Below are positions 8,065 through 13,127 of a DNA stretch of 13,127 nucleotides, piece after piece. Every line of letters begins with the position of its first letter. The first letter of the stretch is position 1. Location: NCBI GenBank assembly GCA_035291605.1, contig DATDRS010000236.1, positions 1-13,127 on the forward strand, read 5' to 3'. The stretch comes from DATDRS01 sp035291605 (GTDB lineage: Bacteria; Chloroflexota; Anaerolineae; Anaerolineales; UBA6663). The notes under the pieces were generated by a model, which worked only from the letters and a program-made list of their open reading frames with translations, was not told the DNA's origin and searched no databases. Position numbers and translations under genes: made by a program.

Positions 8065-9612
8065 ATGAGTCGCACACGCATCGGGTCAGTCGTCGGCCTC
8101 GCCATGCTTGTTGGCCTGTTAGCCTTCGCCCTTACCGGGATGAAAACCACGCGCGCCTCGCCCCCGGCCCAGGCAGCGGATGGGCAGGCGATCTACACAC
8201 AACGCTGCGAGATTTGCCATGGAGCGGAGGGCGACGGGAACGGGCCGGGGGCCGAGTTCATGTCCCCCCGCCCGCGCGACTTCCGGCGAGGCTGGTACAA
8301 AATCCGCACCACCGCCTCCGGCCAACTCCCCACCGACGAAGATCTCATCCGCATCATCGCCAGCGGGATGCCCGGCACGATGATGCCGGCCTGGAAAGGG
8401 GTGCTGACCGTTGAGGAGATGACGGCCGTCGCTCAATATCTCAAAGGCTTCGCCCGGCGCTTTGAACGCGAAACGCCCCAGGCGGTCGCGGCCGCGGCCA
8501 AGGTGCAGTCGAGCGCCGAGAGCATTGCGCGCGGTCAGGAGCTCTTTGCGGGGCAGGCAGCCGAATGTGTCAAGTGCCACGGCCAGGCCGGGCGGGGCGA
8601 CGGCCCGAGCGCCGACGAGCTGACCGACGACTTCGGCAGCGTCATCGTCCCCGCCGACCTGACGATGGCCTGGCTGTTCCGAGGTGGGCCGACGGCGGAC
8701 GACATTCATATGCGCCTGCTCACCGGACTCACCGGCAGCCCCATGCCCTCGTACGCCGATGTGCTGACGCCCGAGCAGGTGTGGGACCTGGCAAACTATG
8801 TAGACTCGCTCTCGCCGGATGCCGCCCCCGAGCCGCAGGCTTCCATCACCGCCTTCCGCGTTCAGGGCGCGATCCCGGCCGATCCGAACGCGGCGGAGTG
8901 GCAGGGGGCCGCCGAGTATTTCTATCCACTCGTGGGGCAGATCATGCGCGAGCCGCGTAATTACACGCCGTCGGTTAGTGGCGTGTGGGTACGCGCTCTG
9001 TATAACGAGAGCGAGTTGGCCCTGCGGGTGAAATGGCACGATCGTTTTCAGGATGTCGGCGCGGAGGGCGAAACGTCCCCTTCAGGGGGCAAACCCGCCG
9101 ATGCGCTGGCTGTCGAGTTCCCGGCGCAATTGCCGACCGGCGACCCCGCAGAGCGGGGCGCAGGCGGTGAGCGGCCGTATTTCGTCTTCGGTGACTCAAC
9201 TCACCCAGTCAACCTCTGGTACTGGAGCGCGGCGACGAACGCAGTTGAGGAGCGCAACGCGCGCGGCGCGGGTTCGGTGACATCCCAGGCGACGCAAAAC
9301 GCGCAGGGCATGGCGTCGTTCACCGACGGCGAGAACGCGCTCATCGTCCGGCGCGCACTGAACACCAGCGACGCAGAGGACGTTCAATTTGAGACTGGCG
9401 AGTTCATCCCCATCGCCTTCATGGCCTGGGACGGCTGGCAGGGGGAGCAGGACGCCAATGGGGCCATCTCGTCGTGGTATTTGATCTATCTCGAAAAGCC
9501 AGTGCCGCCCATTAATTACATCTGGATTCCGGCGGCGGTGATCGTCACGGGTCTGCTGGAATGGCTGATCGTCTGGGCGGTAAGGCGGGGGCAGAGGAAA
9601 CGTGAAGCGTGA
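8065..9612 (+). CDS. Diheme cytochrome c fused to ethylbenzene-dehydrogenase-type heme-b domain, membrane anchored
   Basis: 515 residues; GGAG (8055-8058) lies six bases before the ATG. Residues 7-25 form a signal or anchor helix. Two cytochrome c domains follow: CEICH (48-52) with Met in MMPAWKG (M107), and CVKCH (168-172) with Met in SPMPSYAD (M227). Residues about 255-476 resemble the heme-b gamma subunit of complex iron-sulfur molybdoenzymes (ethylbenzene dehydrogenase, chlorate reductase and similar), with motifs WVRALYNESELALRVKW and IPIAFMAWDGWQGEQD and SSWYLIYLE near the end. A C-terminal helix (about 485-506) and a basic tail RRGQRKR give a second membrane contact. A chain of three hemes on the outer face would result, suited to passing electrons from an extracytoplasmic oxidoreductase to the oxidase. 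The EB_dh assignment is from motif memory. No molybdoenzyme catalytic subunit is in the window. Confidence 0.85.
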   Translation: MSRTRIGSVVGLAMLVGLLAFALTGMKTTRASPPAQAADGQAIYTQRCEICHGAEGDGNGPGAEFMSPRPRDFRRGWYKIRTTASGQLPTDEDLIRIIASGMPGTMMPAWKGVLTVEEMTAVAQYLKGFARRFERETPQAVAAAAKVQSSAESIARGQELFAGQAAECVKCHGQAGRGDGPSADELTDDFGSVIVPADLTMAWLFRGGPTADDIHMRLLTGLTGSPMPSYADVLTPEQVWDLANYVDSLSPDAAPEPQASITAFRVQGAIPADPNAAEWQGAAEYFYPLVGQIMREPRNYTPSVSGVWVRALYNESELALRVKWHDRFQDVGAEGETSPSGGKPADALAVEFPAQLPTGDPAERGAGGERPYFVFGDSTHPVNLWYWSAATNAVEERNARGAGSVTSQATQNAQGMASFTDGENALIVRRALNTSDAEDVQFETGEFIPIAFMAWDGWQGEQDANGAISSWYLIYLEKPVPPINYIWIPAAVIVTGLLEWLIVWAVRRGQRKREA

Positions 9613-9624
9613 AGCGTGGAGCGT
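9597..9624 (+). repeat. Four tandem heptamers (GAAGCGT type)
   Basis: GAAACGT, GAAGCGT, GAAGCGT and GGAGCGT follow each other without gaps across the stop codon (9610-9612) of the preceding gene and into the spacer before the next start. They resemble the degenerate heptanucleotide short tandem repeats described in cyanobacteria. They add only the last residues (KREA) to the upstream protein. Confidence 0.6.
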
Positions 9625-9633
9625 AGCACAACG

Positions 9634-9987
9634 ATGTCACTGATTGCCTTCCACAGGTTTCTCATCTCGACGGCCATCCTGTTCTGTCTGGGCTTTGCAG
9701 CTCGACAGTTCTCGGACTTCAAAACGATGGGAGAGAGCAGGTCGTTGATCCTCGCCATTGGGTTTGGAATAGCCGGGTTGGCCTTGGGATATTACCTGAT
9801 GCATTTGCGGGATTTTCTGAAGATACCTGCCCAGGGCACAGGTTTAAGGCCCGACGCCGCTGCCGCCCGACCGGGGCGTTCGGGCGACGGGCATAATCGG
9901 TCGAGGGAGTGGGCCGCGCCGCTGTCCACTCCCGAAATATCGTCGAAGAAGGGCAATGGGCGCGATGAGCAAGACCTCAGGGCATGA
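9634..9987 (+). CDS. Small two-helix membrane protein of unknown function
   Basis: 117 residues if ATG 9634 is used; a GTG at 9616 in frame would add six residues but lies inside the heptamer repeats. GGAG at 9618-9621 is 12 bases before the ATG, a weak fit. Helices are predicted at about 6-23 and 36-56, followed by MHLRDFLKIP. After residue about 65 the sequence becomes Pro/Arg/Gly-rich and unlike a folded domain, so the conserved protein may really be only the first part, or the end may have been altered by a frameshift. I do not recognise a family. Its place inside the cytochrome cluster suggests a small accessory subunit of the membrane complex, as CydX-like peptides are for cytochrome bd, but there is no sequence match to those. 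Confidence 0.6.
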   Translation: MSLIAFHRFLISTAILFCLGFAARQFSDFKTMGESRSLILAIGFGIAGLALGYYLMHLRDFLKIPAQGTGLRPDAAAARPGRSGDGHNRSREWAAPLSTPEISSKKGNGRDEQDLRA

Positions 9988-10067
9988 TCGGTCTTTCACG
10001 CCTGAGGGTACACTGTCAGCCTTGCGACTTGGCTCGGAGCAGTTTCTTGAGGCGCTGAGCGTATCAC

Positions 10068-10073
10068 AGGAGG
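10068..10073 (+). promoter_or_regulatory. Strong ribosome binding site of the cupredoxin gene
   Basis: A perfect AGGAGG lies five bases before ATG 10079. It is only two bases before ATG 10076, so 10079 is the better start. The same frame is open upstream to 9956, but that part is not signal-peptide-like. A short inverted repeat, CCTCAGG (9975-9981) and CCTGAGG (10001-10007), lies in the spacer upstream. Confidence 0.7.
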
Positions 10074-10078
10074 AGATG

Positions 10079-10879
10079 ATGAAACACATTTCAACCGTGC
10101 TCTCGACTTTGGCAATTCTTAGCGTTTTGCTAGCCGCCTGCGGTGGGGGCGGGGGCGGCGCGCAACCCACCTCACCTCCGGCGGCGACGAAACCTCCCGC
10201 GGCCGCGACACAGCCTCAGGCGGCAGGAGGGTATCAAGGCGGCGCCGTGTCGAATGGAGGCGCCGTCGCTGGCAAAGTGACGTATTCCGGCGCGGCCATG
10301 GCGCCGGAGACGGTGCCGGTAGATAAAGACCCGGAGGTGTGCGGAACGAGCAAGGAGATCGCCAAGGTTCAGACCGATGCCTCGGGCGGTTTGGCGAACG
10401 CCGTCATCCGCATCACCGACATCACGTCCGGCAAACCGTTGGATAGCCTGGGCAGCCAGTTCACGCTTGACCAAAAGGGCTGCACCTATACGCCGCATGT
10501 CGTCATCCTCCCGGTGGGCGCAGCCCTTACGATCGTGAACAGCGACGGTATCCTGCACAACATCCACACCACGCCGTTCGACAACGCGCCGCTCAACAAG
10601 GCCCAGCCGGGGACGCAGAAGGAATTGGCGAGCGACCCGTTCACCGTGCCGGAGTTCATCCCGGTGGCATGTGATGTGCACAAGTGGATGAACGCGACGA
10701 TTGTGGTCGTGGAGAACCCTTACGCTGTCGTCACCAGCGCGGATGGCTCGTTCAGTCTAGCCGACGTTCCGGCAGGGACGTACCAGGTCGAGGTCTGGCA
10801 CGGAGAGCTAGGCTCACAAATGCTGACGGTCACCGTCGAGGCCGGCAAGACAGCGGCGGCGGACGCGGAGTTCAAATAA
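10079..10879 (+). CDS. Cupredoxin lipoprotein with carboxypeptidase-regulatory-like domain
   Basis: 266 residues. The signal peptide ends in SVLLAAC (C21), a lipobox, so it should be a lipid-anchored protein outside the membrane. A Gly/Pro/Thr/Gln/Ala-rich linker (about 22-60) tethers a cupredoxin-type domain (about 62-213), with LHNIH (H160, H163) and a C-terminal copper loop CDVHKWM (C198, H201, M204) typical of type 1 copper sites. C88 and C135 may form a disulfide. Residues about 214-266 (TSADGSFSLADVPAGTYQVEVW...) match carboxypeptidase-regulatory-like beta domains often fused to this cupredoxin type. It is probably a mobile or tethered one-electron carrier for the neighbouring cytochromes and oxidase. 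The Cys-His-Met loop is tighter (Cx2Hx2M) than in plant plastocyanin (Cx2Hx4M). The family call is good; metal content and partner are inferred. Confidence 0.85.
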   Translation: MKHISTVLSTLAILSVLLAACGGGGGGAQPTSPPAATKPPAAATQPQAAGGYQGGAVSNGGAVAGKVTYSGAAMAPETVPVDKDPEVCGTSKEIAKVQTDASGGLANAVIRITDITSGKPLDSLGSQFTLDQKGCTYTPHVVILPVGAALTIVNSDGILHNIHTTPFDNAPLNKAQPGTQKELASDPFTVPEFIPVACDVHKWMNATIVVVENPYAVVTSADGSFSLADVPAGTYQVEVWHGELGSQMLTVTVEAGKTAAADAEFK

Positions 10880-10884
10880 GCAAA

Positions 10885-10940
10885 GACGAAGGATGAAGGT
10901 GGAAGGCGGAATTTCGGCCTTTATCCTTCTGCCTTCATCC
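10885..10940 (+). repeat. Heptamer repeats forming a 16-bp hairpin before the second CydA-like gene
   Basis: Heptamers GACGAAG, GATGAAG, GTGGAAG and GCGGAAT (10885-10912) are followed by their complement. Bases 10891-10906 pair with 10925-10940 in 16 unbroken pairs (two G-T wobbles in DNA terms) around an 18-base loop. It starts just after the cupredoxin stop and ends six bases before the AGGAG of the next gene. No T-run follows. It could stabilise the upstream mRNA or limit read-through to, or translation of, the downstream gene. Confidence 0.7.
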
Positions 10941-10946
10941 TGGGTT

Positions 10947-10951
10947 AGGAG
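10947..10951 (+). promoter_or_regulatory. Ribosome binding site fixing the start of the second CydA-like gene
   Basis: AGGAG is nine bases before ATG 10961. The in-frame TTG at 10952 touches this site directly and so cannot be served by it. ATG 10961 is therefore the start. Confidence 0.65.
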
Positions 10952-10960
10952 TTGAGGAAG

Positions 10961-13024
10961 ATGGCAGCGTTCACCCGACTGCGCCCCTATCTGGCCATTG
11001 GCCTGGCATTGGCGGCGCTGCTGGTCCTGGCCGGCCCGGTCATCGCGCAGGACGGCGGTCCCCCGGATTATCGCCAGTATTTCAGTCTGGACTCGCGTCT
11101 GGTAGTCTGGGTAGTCGCCCAGTTACATTTGCTGTTCGCCGCCTTTGTGTTGGGCGTGCCCATCTTCGCCTCGGTCACCGAATACGTCGGCTACCGCACG
11201 GGCGAAAAGCGCTATGACAAGCTGGCCCACGACTTTACCAAGTTGCTCGCGGCGTCCTTCTCGACCACGGCCTCGTTCGGCGGGCTGCTGGCTTTCAGCC
11301 TGTTTGCGCTCTACCCCAGCTTCATGTCGCACCTGTCTGACATCTTCAGCCCGACTTACGCCTGGTACGGCCTGCTGTTCTTCGCCGAGGCCTTCACGAT
11401 GTACTTTTATCTGTACGCGTGGGATCGGCTGACCGGCGACAAGAAGAAGTGGCATCTGTGGACGGGCGTGCTGCTCAACGTCTTCGGCGTGATGATCATG
11501 CTCATCGCCAATTCGTGGGTGACGTACATGATGAGTCCGCCGCTGGCCGAGGTGAGCGCCGAAACCGGCGAAGTGGTTGGGCGCGGCCTCAACCCGCTCA
11601 CGCTCGAGTGGACCGGAACGCTGTGGCAGGCGATCAACAACCCGCTATGGACGCCTCTCAATATTCACCGCTTCATCGGCAACGTGGCCTTTGGCGGGTT
11701 CGTCGTCGGCGCGTATGCCGCCGTGCGCTTCCTCAACGCCAAGACGGCTGAGGCGCGCGCGTATTTCGACTGGATGGGCTACATCGGCAACTTCATCGGC
11801 GTGGCCGCGCTCATCCCCATGCCGTTCGCGGGCTATTACATGGGCCGCGAGGTGTACTCGTACAGCGCCGTGATGGGCAACAACATGATGGGCGGCGCGT
11901 TCTCGTGGACGTTCATCCTCCAGGCCATCCTTATCGGCGCGCTGTTCATCGGCGCGAACTTCTACCTGTGGAGCGGCATGAGCCGCATCCCTGGCGCCGA
12001 GCGCTACGGCAAGTACATCAAGTGGCTCGACGTCATTCTGATTATCTGCTTCGCCATCTGGCTGACGCCGCACAACCTGCCGCTCTCCCCGACCGAGCAG
12101 GCCGAGATCGGCGGGCAATTCCACCCCACCCTGAAGTTCCTGGGGCTGATGGCGGCCAAGAACGCGGTGATCAACTTCATCATCATCGCCACCTACTTGA
12201 GTTTCCTGCTCTACCGGCGGGGCAACAAGGGCGCGCGCGCGCCTTTCAGCCGGCAGGGCGCTGGCTCCAGGGTCGTCCTGCTCGTCGGGTTCGGGATCGT
12301 GGCGCTGGTGCTCGGTGGGTACGCCTACAGCCTGTTCACGCTCGACCCGGGCGCGCTCGACCTGGACGCCGCTAAGCGGGTCTACTTCCTGCTGCCGGCG
12401 ATTTTGCTCACGGCGGAGGTCGTCGCCGGGGCCGTCGCCGTCGGGTTGACCTTCGCCAACCGGGGCGTAGCCGGGCAGGTGGTTTACCTGGCTGTCACCG
12501 TAATCAACTCGGTCTTTCTCCTTGGCCCTTACGGATTCGTCGTGATGACGCAGGCCAACCCATTTCTACGCAACATCGCCGTCGCGCAGTGGCTCATCAC
12601 GATGTCCGCGTTAGTGTTCGTCACCGCGCTTGACATCGTGCTGCTCAGGGGGGCAGAGGAGATTGGCGCGATCCGCTGGGGGCTGATGACCGAGCGCAGC
12701 CAGTACGCGCTGATTTTGCTCGTCGTCGGCGCGGTGATGCTGATGAGCCTGATGGGCTTCATCCGCTCCGGCCTGCGCGAGGACTGGCACGTCTTCGGCG
12801 CGCTGCGGGACACATCGGAGAGCGCAGCCACTCCCACCATGGCTTACATGGCGCGCGTGATCGCCGCCATCGTCGCCGCCTTTATTGCCCTCGTCGCATT
12901 TGTCTTCTGGCTGGCGGGCCTGGGTGAGAAAGGGGACGTGGAAGAGGGGACGATGACGCCAGTCGCCGCACCCACGCCGGCCCCCGCGGCGCGTGGGGCC
13001 GCGGGCGGCGCGCCGGGCGATTGA
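10961..13024 (+). CDS. Second CydA-like cytochrome bd-superfamily subunit, longer paralog
   Basis: 687 residues. A classic signal peptide is predicted (core about 11-26, likely cut after VIA-29/Q-30), then PDYRQYF, the same opening as the first paralog's PDYRAF. It is clearly paralogous to the protein at 4535: QLHLLFAAFVLGVP (H56), LLFFAEAFTMYFYLYAWDRL (E143), LIANSWVTYMMSP, LNIHRFIGNVAFGG (H236), WLTPHNL (H371), QFHP (H388), FLGLMAAKN (M397) and EDWHVF (H610). LYAWDRL is particularly close to the E. coli CydA GLFFFGWDRL segment. The Q-loop and GRQPW are missing here too. It has about 75 extra residues (roughly 445-520) holding about two more helices. The Pro/Ala/Gly-rich C-terminus ends APGD, like PAGD in the paralog. 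It is last in the operon and may form a heterodimer with the first paralog in place of CydB. Homology is firm; subunit pairing and electron donor are inferred. Confidence 0.85.
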   Translation: MAAFTRLRPYLAIGLALAALLVLAGPVIAQDGGPPDYRQYFSLDSRLVVWVVAQLHLLFAAFVLGVPIFASVTEYVGYRTGEKRYDKLAHDFTKLLAASFSTTASFGGLLAFSLFALYPSFMSHLSDIFSPTYAWYGLLFFAEAFTMYFYLYAWDRLTGDKKKWHLWTGVLLNVFGVMIMLIANSWVTYMMSPPLAEVSAETGEVVGRGLNPLTLEWTGTLWQAINNPLWTPLNIHRFIGNVAFGGFVVGAYAAVRFLNAKTAEARAYFDWMGYIGNFIGVAALIPMPFAGYYMGREVYSYSAVMGNNMMGGAFSWTFILQAILIGALFIGANFYLWSGMSRIPGAERYGKYIKWLDVILIICFAIWLTPHNLPLSPTEQAEIGGQFHPTLKFLGLMAAKNAVINFIIIATYLSFLLYRRGNKGARAPFSRQGAGSRVVLLVGFGIVALVLGGYAYSLFTLDPGALDLDAAKRVYFLLPAILLTAEVVAGAVAVGLTFANRGVAGQVVYLAVTVINSVFLLGPYGFVVMTQANPFLRNIAVAQWLITMSALVFVTALDIVLLRGAEEIGAIRWGLMTERSQYALILLVVGAVMLMSLMGFIRSGLREDWHVFGALRDTSESAATPTMAYMARVIAAIVAAFIALVAFVFWLAGLGEKGDVEEGTMTPVAAPTPAPAARGAAGGAPGD

Positions 13025-13045
13025 CTTGACCGAGGAGCCGTCGGC

Positions 13046-13102
13046 GTGAAGCAAACAACGAACGTGTACTTTCTGGGCAAGGTGGATAGACCGTCTGCGT
13101 AA
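13046..13102 (+). other. 18-codon micro-ORF with a good ribosome binding site
   Basis: GTG at 13046 is preceded by GAGGAG (13032-13037) at eight bases and reads 18 codons to TAA at 13100: it starts MKQTTNVYF and ends RPSA. It follows the second CydA-like gene by 21 bases. It has no membrane segment and no recognisable family. It may be a leader peptide, the broken start of another gene, or chance. Confidence 0.25.
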
Positions 13103-13127
13103 AGCCTAACTGCTGACGCTTATGGCT

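Noticed and set aside
8119..9039. 306-codon minus-strand open frame
   Set aside because: It is the shadow of the triple-heme cytochrome gene, whose heme motifs on the plus strand are decisive.
9864..9886. CGCCCGA...TCGGGCG hairpin as a terminator inside the operon
   Set aside because: The seven-base GC stem is not followed by a T-run and lies inside the open frame of the small membrane protein.
9956..10078. Upstream extension of the cupredoxin gene
   Set aside because: The lipoprotein signal begins at the ATG served by AGGAGG; the extension has no Shine-Dalgarno and would bury the signal peptide.

Overview
The window is GC-rich, densely coded bacterial DNA. The mix of genes fits a member of the Chloroflexota: a very large zinc-ribbon/tandem-cyclase/AAA/TPR signalling protein beside a respiratory cluster of CydA-like proteins, c-type cytochromes and a cupredoxin lipoprotein. 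The taxon is an inference from gene content. No rRNA, tRNA, CRISPR array, transposase or phage gene was seen.

Layout. (1) 1-4355, minus strand: the first 1451 codons of a giant signalling protein whose 3' end lies beyond the left edge. It has two zinc ribbons, two class III nucleotide cyclase domains, a P-loop ATPase and a long TPR tail, the same order as animal soluble adenylyl cyclase. (2) 4356-4534: a divergent control region with two good sigma-70-like promoters back to back. (3) 4535-13024, plus strand: seven tightly spaced genes that look like one operon. They are a CydA-like membrane protein with a lipoprotein-type signal, a diheme membrane-anchored cytochrome c, a three-helix membrane protein with one cytochrome c domain, a diheme cytochrome c fused to an ethylbenzene-dehydrogenase-type heme-b domain, a small two-helix membrane protein, a cupredoxin lipoprotein, and a second, longer CydA-like protein with an ordinary signal peptide. 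(4) 13025-13127: nothing firm, apart from an 18-codon micro-ORF with a good ribosome binding site.

How it may work (inference). The two CydA-like paralogs keep histidines and glutamates that align with heme ligands of cytochrome bd subunit I. They lack the quinol-binding Q-loop and the GRQPW signature, and no cydB is present in the window. Five CXXCH hemes, one predicted b heme and one predicted copper site are encoded between them on the outer face of the membrane. The simplest reading is a cytochrome bd-superfamily oxygen reductase that takes electrons from periplasmic or extracytoplasmic cytochrome c/cupredoxin carriers instead of quinol, with the second CydA-like protein in the place of CydB. 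The gamma-subunit-like heme-b domain hints at a molybdoenzyme or another extracytoplasmic oxidoreductase as electron source. This complex is the most promising candidate for a poorly described system here.
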